Of a DNA stretch of 64,000 nucleotides, positions 1-11,567 are shown piece after piece. Under the pieces are notes generated by a model. That model made no database searches, had not been told where the DNA came from, and was given only the letters and a program-made list of their open reading frames with translations. Location of the stretch: assembly GCA_036937835.1 (NCBI GenBank), contig CM072873.1:14186001-14250000 (forward strand), in the 5' to 3' direction. Each line of letters begins with the position of its first letter. The first letter of the stretch is position 1. The position numbers and the translations under genes are program-made. The DNA comes from Pampus argenteus. Its lineage: Eukaryota > Chordata > Actinopteri > Scombriformes > Stromateidae.

Positions 1-393
1 TCTTTACTCGAAATATAAACTTCTCAAATGCATCTGTACATGTTTGAACCCGAATCCGATCCAAAGTGTGTGAGTGGACAACGTGAACACCCCTTGAAAT
101 CAAATGCAGAAAAGTCTAGAGAACGCTTTTCATGTGGTGTCAGATTAATGTGGATGCATAAATATTTCCATGTTTTTGCTTTGAACCAGCATGTCCTTGT
201 AATGAATATTCCTAAATGACATGCACACAGCATTAACTAGCATCTCATTCATGAAGGAAATTATACTATCGTAGTACTTGTGACATGAATGGAGGAAGAA
301 ATAAGCAAAACAGGATATAAATCAATATTCATGATTTTGACTGTCTCTGTGGCTAAAAATGGCTAACTGATATTGCATAACATCATCTCACAA

Positions 394-415
394 ACACACA
401 CACACACACACACAC
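394..415 (+). repeat. (CA)n microsatellite
   Basis: An uninterrupted dinucleotide run, about 140 bases before a longer TG run on the same strand. Confidence 0.95.
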
Positions 416-550
416 TCACACGCACACACTGTGTATGGGGAACATTCAGCAACAGTTGCATTTGTCTATGACGGATCAATAATTCATCCATCTACTCCAG
501 CATCTGGCATCATCTGCTGAGGAAGCTGCAAAAAGCCACTGTGAATGAAG

Positions 551-552
<2 letters not shown>

Positions 553-590
<38 letters not shown>
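553..590 (+). repeat. (TG)19 microsatellite
   Basis: Nineteen uninterrupted TG units, the longest pure TG run noticed in the window. Confidence 0.98.
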
Positions 591-593
<3 letters not shown>

Positions 594-1853
594 AGGTCGT
601 AGGAATACAATCAAACACCTGCTGTGCACACAAGCACAAATCAGAGTGCAGTGTGTCGGTGCAATGGATGGTGTCGTAATACGAACGGCGGTGTGTTGAC
701 AGAAAAGACACCTTGGGTGTGACAGTGCGCGGCAGACGGCATGCTCATACACACATATTGGCTCTCAGGCATACGCATGCATGTGTAATATGTTGTAAAA
801 AAAAAGATGTTTTGATTTCTCATTTAAAGGCAGCAAGAAATGACACATTTAATATATGTGGTTATGTGTAATTCCTGTTATGGCAATACTGTGGACAACC
901 CTCATCTAGGTATGTTGTCCCTGAACATTTCACTCATCATCACACAGCATTACATTTCTAACTGAATATATTTGCTGTTACAATTTAGTTGTATATGAAT
1001 ATAATTTCTAGGCACTATATGTGCAGGATGAAATCACTATTAAAATCTGCAGTTTTCCAGGGAGTTACAGTTTTCATGGTCTCTTTAAAACTCTGTGATA
1101 ACTTGGCACAACAGAGACATCCTGGAAATATGAGAAACTTTGATGTGTAGCATTTTCTGAAGACTGTATTTGCCATAAACTGGACGTTGCATCTCTGAGG
1201 ACGTTGCATCTCTTCCCTGTCCATCCTCTATACTTTGTGCTGTGAAGAAACTCTGAAAAAGAAACTCTGAAGACACCCTGCAAAATCCAACCTCCGAGAA
1301 ATGAAGATGCAAGTACAATGAAGTTGCCAGTCTTCTCACCAGTGTTCTCATTTTGTTAAACTGAATTACACTAATGCGTCAAATTGAACTTGATAGTGAT
1401 CTATTGATGCCAACATGCTAGACATAACACCCTTAAGTTAAGTATTACTGTGGCGAGGGCCACTGAGTAATGACAGGCGATTAGAGGGTTCACACCTCCG
1501 CTGCACTGGGCTGCCAGCAGCCAGCGGCCTCTGACCAGAGCAGACGGAGGAGGGCCAAGAAGAGATGAAAAACAGCGAAGGGAGTGAGACATGAAAGTGG
1601 AGGTGGTGCAGGGAGCCAGTGAGAGATGGAGAGGCAGATGCAGAGTGTCTCTTTCTGCCTCTGTTCTGTGGCCAAAAAACCACACTGCGGCTGAAATTTT
1701 GTTTTAGCTGCCCGCCTCCTCTCCCGTTCTCAGATGCCTCTATTCGAAAGCAGATTTACTGTTTTGTTTCTCTATTCTGGCTTTCAATCTACAAACACTA
1801 AATACTATAACTATTAGAAGTGTTAAACCACTGTGATGGAGTAACATATCAGA

Positions 1854-1888
1854 GGAAGTGATATGTGATGCGTTCACATATCACTTCC
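1854..1888. repeat. perfect 15-bp hairpin with 5-base loop
   Basis: GGAAGTGATATGTGA (1854-1868) and TCACATATCACTTCC (1874-1888) are exact reverse complements separated by TGCGT. Pairing does not continue outward. Confidence 0.95.
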
Positions 1889-2774
1889 AGTCTCCATTTC
1901 CACTTGTCTTGTCTGTTGGTGCAGGCTGACCCTCAAATTACTCAGATTTTACTCTGAAAACCTGAGAAGATTTTTTTTACAAAAACTAGGAAGCCTTAGG
2001 TAGTTCAGGCTAGAGCTTGCAGCTAAAGTGCTGCAATTAAATATGACCTTTCTTTACTCTCTTTCTTCGTCTTCTGTATGAAACACCGACCCGAGCCCTG
2101 GGCTTTGAACTAAACACAGTTCCAAATTCTCTTGAAAGTTTCCTCTGACTTCATCTATTTCCTTAATCCACTGAGTGCTTTTCATCCTTATGCAAGACTG
2201 CATTTAGTCACTACTAAAGCAGGGACTGAAGCATAATTTTTAAACAGCACACATTCTTTCCACTTCACTGCAGTATAGAGGCTGTGATGGTGGCAGGATT
2301 TCACATTCATAAGAATCATCAAAAAACAAGCCTTGCAACCACTCAATCTGTTTTCGACAGCTTAGTCAGATCATGGCTGTGCTTCCACGCACAATCTCAA
2401 ATAAAGTCAAGTCAATAAAAAACGGGAAGAGGACAAGGGGAAAAAAAAGCCCCAATGCCTCATGGGAAATCAGTGCCTTAATTAAGCAGCCCTGCTTTCT
2501 GTCACCAAGTGCAGGGATTACAGGCCTCGCTCATTATAGTCCTGATTATTGCTTTTCCCCAGCAATCACTGGAAAAAAAAGCCAGTAAACACATTTGTCA
2601 ATGATTTCTTGCCAATCTCATGACAAATCCACATCAGATTTACAACAAACCTTCCAAAGTAAAAGACAAAATACATCGTTCATCCGTGCTCTCTACAGCA
2701 GCACATGTACGGTAAGTGTTTTTGATCTGGTGACACAACCTGTTCAAAAATACAAGAGTTTTCTGATCTGACAC

Positions 2775-2860
2775 TGCTATGGTTAAGGTTTGGTTAGGGT
2801 TAGGCACAAAAACCGCTTGGTCAAGGTTGGGTTAAATAGGCAAGTTCTGGAAATCAAACT
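2775..2860 (+). repeat. dispersed repeat containing a telomere-like phrase
   Basis: GGTTAAGGTTTGGTTAGGGT leads into TTAGGCACAAAAACCGCTTG and GGTCAAGGTTGGG. The same order of words appears in reverse near 56.6 kb, which shows that it is a dispersed element, not a telomere remnant. Confidence 0.5.
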
Positions 2861-3213
2861 TGTGCTAGCATGCTCCTCCCTCCTGCTCTATACACTTGCA
2901 TCCTCGGTATCGTGCACACCCGAAGTATTGATTTCTCCCCGGGGACTGGAAGTCATAGAGCCCTTTTATCGCAGGTATCAGAAGCTTGCTACCGTGGCGC
3001 AAGAGGAGTAGAAGGCCAAGTGCGTTCATTGTATTTACTTGAAAGCTGTGAGTGTCCACTCCTGACTTTGGGCTTCTCTGATTGAACTTGAAAAAAGGAA
3101 TATCTCAGACTGTTCAAACTCTTCAAATTCTTACGTTAACATATACTTTGCATATTTCGAATAAAAATAAGAACTTACATCATATATCTTTAAGATTTGT
3201 GGACCTTCATTAT

Positions 3214-3255
3214 CAAAGTTACGATAATAACCATTTGATTATTATCGTAACCTTG
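3214..3255. repeat. near-perfect 17-bp hairpin
   Basis: GTTACGATAATAA (3218-3230) and TTATTATCGTAAC (3239-3251) pair exactly around an 8-base loop, and four more bases on each side pair with one mismatch. Confidence 0.95.
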
Positions 3256-3259
3256 TGGT

Positions 3260-6200
3260 CATGGATAAAAGGGACCAACATAACAAACAACAATCTCCCA
3301 TGTTGAAGCTCTACGTTTTGTTGCTTTGTCACTCTATAAAAACATCCATGTCTTCCTCCTTTGCTCCCAATGGACAAGAGCCCAGGTTTTGTCAGCCTTT
3401 CATCATCTCATCCTCATCTTCTCTCTTTCCGTGTCTACTTCCTTTTCAAACAGTGAGACAAACAAATCAAAACATATTTGTCCGACTGACAACTGAAAGA
3501 GTTAAAAACCTGTTAGCAAAGAAGTAAAAACCCCTTTTTGAAACGGTGACCAACATGACATAACCCAAACAAAAATGAGGCACGTAATAATACAAAACTC
3601 TCCGCTTGGTGACTTGCAAATTTTCTGGCCAGATGCTTAGCGTGAGCCAGATCTAATAGCTGTGATTGCTAGTTGTTTAAGGGGGAAAAGCAAGAGAGTT
3701 AGCGCAGTGGTGCCAGATGCTGTTTGAATAATACATGTCTGCCAAAGAGAGTCCCAGGTTGGACACGGGCACACTCGACACACTCGAGGCAGAGAGAGGT
3801 ATGCACCATGTTCCCAAATTTACCAGTACACAAGATCCGGTGTAAGTATCCCTTGTTATGTTCAATCACACTGACGGCCTTGTACTGAAAGAGACAGTCA
3901 TTCATCCAGAGGACCCAAATTCAAGCCCCCTTTTTGGCAAGCATCCCCCTTATGAAGTGTCCTTGAGCAGCTCATGAAGGGTGGGATCACATTGGAAGCA
4001 ATTTCATAGGCAGGTTTTTTTTAAAGAGAAAGATTTGTGTGCTGCTTTTTGCACTGCGAGTTTGCAGAAATGAATCAATATACAATTGCTTTGTTTTGTT
4101 TCCTCCGTCCAATTAAGGAATCTTTATGCCAATTCATTGTAAATTTAAATTTCGATCCATCCTTACAACCAGAGAAGAATGTCAATATCGGAGGATTCTG
4201 CAAACCCCCCCAGAGATGAAGATTACATCCGATGCATCCCTCTTTTCACAATATCTGTGCACGGCAAAGATCATGGGTATAGCTGATAGAATATGTTTAA
4301 GGCACGATTGGTTTTAACCCACAAAACATTTGATCAAGGTTGGGCTGTCATTAAAGATACCTTTGGAAATTGGGATGGGCATTTTTGCCTTTTTTCTGAC
4401 ATATTAAGTTATAATAAAAATAATTATTGGTCGCAGCTCTACATGGAGCTTCTCTCTGGATTCACGTCCGCCACTATGCCTGTGATCTTGACTTCATTCT
4501 GCCTGCTTTGGCTTGAAAACAACCAGTTAGAAACCAGTGGTTAGGTGTCACATTCGCCATACCCACTATCATTTTCTGCCAATGGCATCAACAAAAATTC
4601 TGTGTGTTCAGCCTTCAGCCTGAGCAATCGACCTCCAAATTGCCACAAGCTTAAGGTACACAGCGCTGTAGTTGACTCTGGAGGAAGGGTGAGGGGTCAC
4701 GGCAAGAGACTGATCAATAAAGTATTATATGACTTTACAATATCAGTTAGAGGACACAGGCGGCGGATGTCTTGCAGCGAGATGCGTGCTCCTGCAACTG
4801 TAACGTGTAACTCATGATGAGAGCTGGCAGCAAAGAGACGGCCAGGTTTATTAATACAGTTGCAAAGGAGAATCATGGGTAGTCACGAAGCCGGACAAGG
4901 AGACGCATTATCTGAATTCCACAGAGCGAATGTAGCTGTCGCTTCTCAGTCCTCTCATCTTCTTCACCACAACCTCATGTTCTAACACAACTTGTATCCA
5001 TCTCTGTGGGAACGGTAAATCTCTCATTTGGCTTACATAGTGGGCAGCTGGTCAGATTACAGTGTGCATTAGATTGAAGAGAGGAGGAGCATGACAGAAT
5101 GTGCCCTCGGTGACAAGATACCTCTCTGATCCCTGAGATTTCTCACAATCTCAGGGCTAGGACTTGAATATCTAATGCACCCCGACCCGCTCCCATTTAC
5201 TGCTCTTGTGCTTACTTGTTGTCATGGATACAAAACCCCTTTTTCCCAGCCCGAATCCTCTCTAAATGCGACATATGATACACAACCACTTTCTGTAAAA
5301 CTTCACCCATTCATTTCTATTCAACAACAGCACAATGATCCTCTTCCTGGAGGGAATAAAGAGTCCTAACAGGTTCACGGTTGTCTGATGACACAGTGTA
5401 TTACTTATCTATTACTATCAGCACGCTTATGACAAACCAAATATAGCAGCTGATGCACGCTGCAGGTGGAGGAAGGGACAAAGCAGGACATCACACAGTG
5501 GCAGCTCACTTCCTGTGTCCTGTCAGAGTACACGCTGTTACTTCAGCCATTAAACCCATTCTCTTAACACGCCAACACAGCCAAAAAAAAAGTGACATGT
5601 GCCTCCTTTGTCCTGCAACTATAACTCTCCTCTTCCATCCTTTTCATTGCAAGGATGAATACACATTGAAAAGAGGCTGAGGATAAAGCCCTTCCTGCCC
5701 CACAGAGAGATGTCACAAACTGTCATGAGTCCATATCCTGTTTTGGATCAGGAAAACTATGTTTAACAATGACCACAATAAAAAAGTTTGCTATGTTCTA
5801 GTTTAGTTAGGGAACAAATAGCACTGAAACTGAATGCCTGCGAAAAGATCAAACAAGGATTCATCTAAATAAAACAGTCTGATTTACATTGAGCTACCTC
5901 CCATATAGAGTGAAGTAGGTTGCAACATACCGTAAGAATTTTTTGTTCCTAAACAATTTGAAAAGAAGGCCAGAAAAAAAAAAATGTCGACACACAAAGA
6001 GAAAAACAAGGATTTCTGAGAAACCAGGAATACAAGACATGAGGGACACAGCTGGCAATAAAATGTACCTTCTGGAGAGGCAAGAGACTGTCACTGATCT
6101 AAACAGAGAGGCCTGGCTACTGGAGGAGGAGTAAAGTTGGTCGGTTTCACTTGTCATGCACCCTTGCAACACTGTCTCCATAAAAACATGCTGACTGCCA

Positions 6201-6840
6201 CTGCTGAAGGAGAAAAAGACAAAAGGAGAAAATGAAAAAGGATGAGAGGACACTCAAATGTAAGGCGGAGGATGGGGAAGCAACTGAAAAAAAAAAAAAA
6301 CACACAGCCGTGCTCCATATTTTCTGAGCCAAGAGCAAAGCGAGCAAGGTGGGGAAAAGTGAGGTATATTTTTTTGGATGTCTGGAGCAAGCCCAAAGGT
6401 CCTCCTCTACAAGGACACAATGCAATAAAACACTCAGAGATGAAGTGTCTGATAAGGGGTGACAAGGGAGGGAGAGGAGGAAGAGAGGAGGAAGAGAGGG
6501 ACGTAATAGAGGATGCGGTGAGGCCTCCACAATGAAAGCAAGATAGTTGGGCTGAGGGCAAGAAATGCACAATGGCTATTCTGGGTGTCAGACTTGGGTC
6601 TGTGACAGTTTAGAGAGCCCGAGCCGGCCAAGTCAAACCGCCTGCAGCCAAATGACAAACATCATCATGTGACTGACCCTTTGCATCAGGAAAAAAAAGT
6701 AAATCTTAGATATCTGTTGCACTGAAATAATAAAGCATAACCCCTTTTTGGCTGTCAGTGTCGTGTTCTACATATACCGTAGATGTTATTCATGGCACCG
6801 TGGGCTAAGACTCCTTCATGGGCACTGCTGGCAGGTTACT
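3260..6840. other. intronic stretch without recognised genes
   Basis: Unique-looking sequence with one 10-bp hairpin. Around 6150-6570 the plus strand is strongly purine-rich, which creates long but meaningless open frames on the minus strand. A TAGCGCAGTGGT word near 3700 hints at a decayed tRNA-like SINE but lacks a nearby B box. Confidence 0.5.
5131..5156. repeat. 10-bp perfect hairpin
   Basis: CCCTGAGATT and AATCTCAGGG flank the 6-base loop TCTCAC. Confidence 0.9.
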
Positions 6841-6849
6841 TGATAACTG

Positions 6850-6945
6850 TGGTAACTTTTTACTTATTGAAACAGTAATTACATTACTTTACTCAGTAGG
6901 AAAAGTAATTTGCTACATTACTCGTTACAGCTGTCTGTTCTGTCA
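6850..6945 (+). repeat. TAATTACATTACT-type dispersed repeat fragment
   Basis: CAGTAATTACATTACTTTAC and AAAGTAATTTGCTACATTAC followed by TCGTTAC are variants of one word repeated within 60 bases, a pattern common in fish genomes. Confidence 0.4.
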
Positions 6946-7071
6946 ACACATCTTTTATATTTTGTATTTCATTATTGTTTGACAAGCAGTTAACATACAG
7001 ATTGGAGTGATTTACTAACCATCCAGCACTTAGCTTAGCTTCATTTTCCTTGTTTCAAACTTTAGTTTTCC

Positions 7072-7445
7072 AGTAACACTTTATTTCATCGTCTCTATGT
7101 AGCTTTTTATAATCAGTATTTAAACATTTAATAAATATTTATACCAGACTATAATGTAAGTTAGTATAAACAGTCAATGAGCATCAGTTATATTTACAAA
7201 TAATATAAAGTGTATTAAATATGTTTATGTTTATATGTTTATATTTTACAAGAATTTATTAGCATGCGACTATTTCCAAGTTCAACATGTTTTTATGAGT
7301 TTTAAATCAATTGCAAATGCATGTAAACAGTTATTAAATGTTTTAAAAACATACATCAAAACATATATCATTAAATACTACAGCGATGCTACACAATGTT
7401 ATAAATTTTTATAAAGTTCATTTGCAAAACAAACTTGAATTACAT
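7072..7445 (+). repeat. A/T-rich dispersed repeat beginning AACACTTTA
   Basis: CAGTAACACTTTATTTCATC opens an A/T-rich block with ACTATAATGTAAGTTAGTAT and TAAACAGTCAATGAGCATCA. I recall similar GTAACACTTTA-initiated elements from fish. The right end is unclear. Confidence 0.35.
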
Positions 7446-9588
7446 TTAATTATTCTTAAAAAACTTAAAATAAAACTCATATAAACTTTTTTTCCCTATG
7501 CATCCAAAAGTACAATAAATCAATTTCCAACTGTGAATATCTCTTTTCAGACTTTGCTAAAACTACTAAAACCTCATTTCTTCTTCATTTCTACCAGGCG
7601 AGCAAATTAAACTGGTGGCTCCAAGTCTAAAACCTTCTGCTTGATTTATTAATCATATCTCCTCTTAACTTAAACATATTCATATATTTAACTGGTCTCT
7701 GGGCCTAGTTAGCTATTTAATTTATTCTACATTTTGTATGTAAAGATAGAGAGATGCTCCACACCATGTACCATCATGGCTGAAGTTCTAGCTTTTCACT
7801 CCACTGAAATGGTACAGAGGCTGATTACACAAATTAATTACTGTTTCAGGATGAAGTTGTCAGTGAAATGAGCTGTGGTGGTGTTTGATTGGAACTCAAA
7901 TTTATAGCCCACTGAGCCTCAATTCCACATGGTTGAGAAACACTTCACGAAGGTATGGTCAGTATCAAAGTTAGCACACAAGATAAAAGGCCCCAATGTC
8001 CCCTATTTTTAGTTGAAATTGACCATTGTCTATAAAATGTTACTGTTCAAAGATATTTGACTTCTATTGCACAAATCATGATTTACAAAGCAAACATAAA
8101 GGTCACGGTATTGTCCAGAGGCTCTAAAAGTGATATATTATTGATGCCTGTGCAGAAACATTTGTTTTTCTCCTCCTCTTCAGGGAGGCTGCAGTACAGG
8201 GTCAACCATGGTGAAACACTTCCACTGCTACTGGGAAAAAAAATAAAAATAAAAAAGTGGTTCGCACAAGGATACTCAAAATGTTCTTTTCTAATTCAGA
8301 TTTTCTCTGGGTTTTTTTTTTTTTGCAAGAGAGAATTCTGCAAGAAATTTAATTATGTTTTTTTAATTTACAGTAAAGGTAAACACCACAGTTTCTGCAA
8401 GTAAGTAGAAAATCAGGGTCCACAAACTCCGATTCCACATATTTTGCAGTATTATTTATTTATTATTTAAATCCCCAAATCCATGTTTGAGTGTTTGCAG
8501 ATAGTTATGAAACAGGAGCTAACGGTACAAATGCATCTTGAACTTTGCTGTCCCATTAGTGACAAAGCTAGTGACAGTTATCCAGCTAGCTCGCTTTTGT
8601 GCCCAGGCCTTGAGAATGTTTTATTTACCAAAAGGTTCACGTTTCTTAAGAAAGACAAAAGCTCAGACATTTCTGGATTTTTAAAACATAATAATGAGCC
8701 CTAAATCTGGGTCATCAAGTTAATATACTAAAGCCACACTGTCATTGTAAAAAAAAATCTATTTAATATCTATAATATCTGAAAAAAGAATTGTTCTATC
8801 ACTATCTGCATACTGTTTGTCACTTCTCTCTATGGCTGTTTTGCTCTCTACTCGATGCGGGGAGCTGACCAAAACGCACAGTACTGTTACCACACATACT
8901 GCTATTATTTCTGCATTTGCAGAGAGGAATGGGGGAGGTAAAAAAAAAAACACAGTGTCACACCTCGGTGAATCGCTAATCAAGCAACAGAATCCACATT
9001 TATGAGTGTGAGTATGTGTGAGTTGGTGCAAATGTGCGTTATGCCTTTTTGTGCCTTCTGTAGATGTTACGACTTCTATAGTTACAGTGGAAGGAGCAGA
9101 TGTGGTACTGACTTATTCAAAGGTCTGTTTGGGGGTTAGTATTGCACGCATGTCATCATCGCATTCATAATTATGACACTGCTTAGACATAAGCGCTTGA
9201 AAACCAGTCTCATGTCAAAAACGCCACAGACCTATATAAATATTTCCCCTCTCTAGCATCCATCCCTTATAATATGAACTCTACATAAGACTTGAGTTTA
9301 GGGTTAAGTTATGTAATATAATACTTATTTCTCATTCATTTCAATGAGGTCAGTGCATCGGCAACTCAACATTTGCTCAGGCATCTAAAAATTATTCAAA
9401 TATAACAATCTGAGAAAGGACAATCACTCTGCAACTAAATTGCTCACTACTCATAGGAATGCACCATCTGACGAGGGGGAGAAAGTGGAAAGGCAATGTT
9501 TTTTATTAAGAGGTTACTAACAACCCCACTGGGTTAGAAAATGCATTTTGTCAATAACCTCCCTCTACAGAATTACATTTGTGCGTAT

Positions 9589-9611
9589 GTGTGTGTGTGT
9601 GTGTGTGTGTG
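9589..9611 (+). repeat. (TG)n microsatellite
   Basis: A perfect run followed by a G-rich stretch; a CA-rich stretch follows about 200 bases downstream. Confidence 0.95.
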
Positions 9612-10420
9612 ATGGGGGCAGCAGGGGGTATATTCGATTTGCTGCAGACACAGAAAGACATCACTGATTGAGAAGTGGATGGCATAGGGAAGATACATAC
9701 ACCTCTAAAAATAGTCACAGAGATGGATTTTCTCTGGAGGGGGCCGTGTGTTTATGCGTGCGTGCATGCACGTTGCCAGCCAGAATATTCTGACATTTAA
9801 TGGCTACACACACACACACACAGTACAGACACACACATTAACACACACTGACACAAACACACCGTGAAATTGTGATCACTATTCACAGCCCAAGGTCCTG
9901 TTCACACAATGCTCCCGTACACACTCCACAGTACACATGCATAACATGCCTATAGCTGGGTTTTACACTACAATTCTCTACAGTACATCAGTTCCCTAAC
10001 CGTAGGGCTGGCAACCAATGTAGTGTCTTCTGATGTTAAAACGGGTCCCTTGATAAATTCTTAATTATACAGAAATGACTGTGGAGCGTCTTCCAATGGC
10101 CTTTGGGCTGCATAGAACCACTATAACCGTCACACGGCTTGCCAATGAATTTACATTGACCGGCTTATGAGAGCGGCTTCATTTCTGTCCTCTGGAGGAT
10201 TAAATCACTGCACGCAGTCTACAGGCTGAACCTAAACATTTTCTGTCACAGTTATTCGGGTCAGAGGAATTTTTCTGATCTCAAAACGCAGGATTGCTTG
10301 CCAAAAACAAAGGTTGTGAACTTGATGCTTTAGATTCATTTACAACCCCTGCTGTTCAATTCTCAAACTCTGGTGCTGGGTGGCCAACACATGCAAGGTA
10401 GACTGTTTTGTCAGCAGGTA

Positions 10421-10452
10421 GGGTGAGGGGAGGGTTGGGTGGAGGGATAGGG
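10421..10452 (+). other. G-quadruplex-type tract
   Basis: Six runs of three or more G are separated by one to four bases, satisfying the usual G3+N1-7 pattern with runs to spare. Confidence 0.7.
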
Positions 10453-11543
10453 TGTTAACAACAAGGTTAACCTTCTCTGAATCAATCCTCCCCTGTATCA
10501 TATATATTCTTGTCCCAATAGGTGCCCAGAGATGAACCCACAGAAAGAAAATAAATCATGTTAGAAGCTGAGCAAGAAAGGCTGCAAAGACTATCAGGTT
10601 TGTCTGTGAGAGGGTATGTAGTAGAGATGGGTTAGTTTAACCCCTTCAGGTCTTAATTTCACTATAAATTAACTACTTACTCATTTTTAACTCATACTTC
10701 ACTTACAGAAATGTCCACAGTTTGACAGTGCCATATGTACATTATGTATTAGCTTGTAAGCATGTTCACTCATTATATGAATGAAGTGAAATGAAAGAGC
10801 ATTTGTCAAAATCTGACAATCGATCTCATTGTACATTTAGTAGCTATTCTGGAGCTTTCAACAATATCACATCATGATCAGCAAATGGCGTTTTGCACAG
10901 TTGCAATAGAGATGAGGATTTTCTACACATTTCTGTTTATGAAACTTTAATTAAATATTTCGTTAAGTTAAATAATGAATCATTATGTTACTGAAAATAA
11001 AATCATCTACGTTTCCATGTCAACTGTGCGAACTCCATCATCAAGACTATTTGATAAACTGATGTGTTTGAAATAATAAAAGACTTGAACTGAGACTGTT
11101 GAGCTCAACACACCCTTCTTCTTCATACAGGCGCAGTGCTTCCCAAACAAAATATGCATTTCAACACATATACAAATAGAATAAATTGAGGCCATAAAAA
11201 TGAGCACCAGTTAAATGTCTGTACACAAATAGACACTATGCTTGCATTGTGATCTGAAGTTTTCAGGTTATCAACAAAACGTTTGTTCTATGCTGTCACT
11301 GCGTTCACTTCATAGCATCACAGTTACAGTTTGCACACTGACACATCTTCAATTCTCTTCACACGCTCACCTTACATGTACACTGTACATCTGACAGCTC
11401 CCTTGACACATTACACCTTTCTTTAATGCAGTCAAGGATGCTTACACACAGACGCACAAGATACATAGCTACATAGTGTATTCCCAGTTGCTCTCTCTCT
11501 TACTCTCACACGTACACACGCACACACACACAGGTAAAGAACC

Positions 11544-11567
11544 GGGGGTGGTGGGGGGTGGGTGGGT
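11544..11567 (+). other. G-quadruplex-type tract
   Basis: Runs of five, six, three and three G separated by TGGT or T follow directly on a CA microsatellite. The pattern meets the same G3+ rule. Confidence 0.65.

Noticed and set aside
2789..2801. Interstitial telomere remnant
   Set aside because: Only about two units, and embedded in a dispersed repeat with another copy at 56.6 kb.
3690..3980. tRNA-derived SINE suggested by TAGCGCAGTGGT
   Set aside because: No B box at the expected spacing; a later AAATTCAAGCC is too far away. Kept only as a remark.
5894..6572. Overlapping long minus-strand frames
   Set aside because: Caused by a purine-rich plus strand; Ser/Leu/Phe-rich frames overlap in different phases with no homology that I can see.
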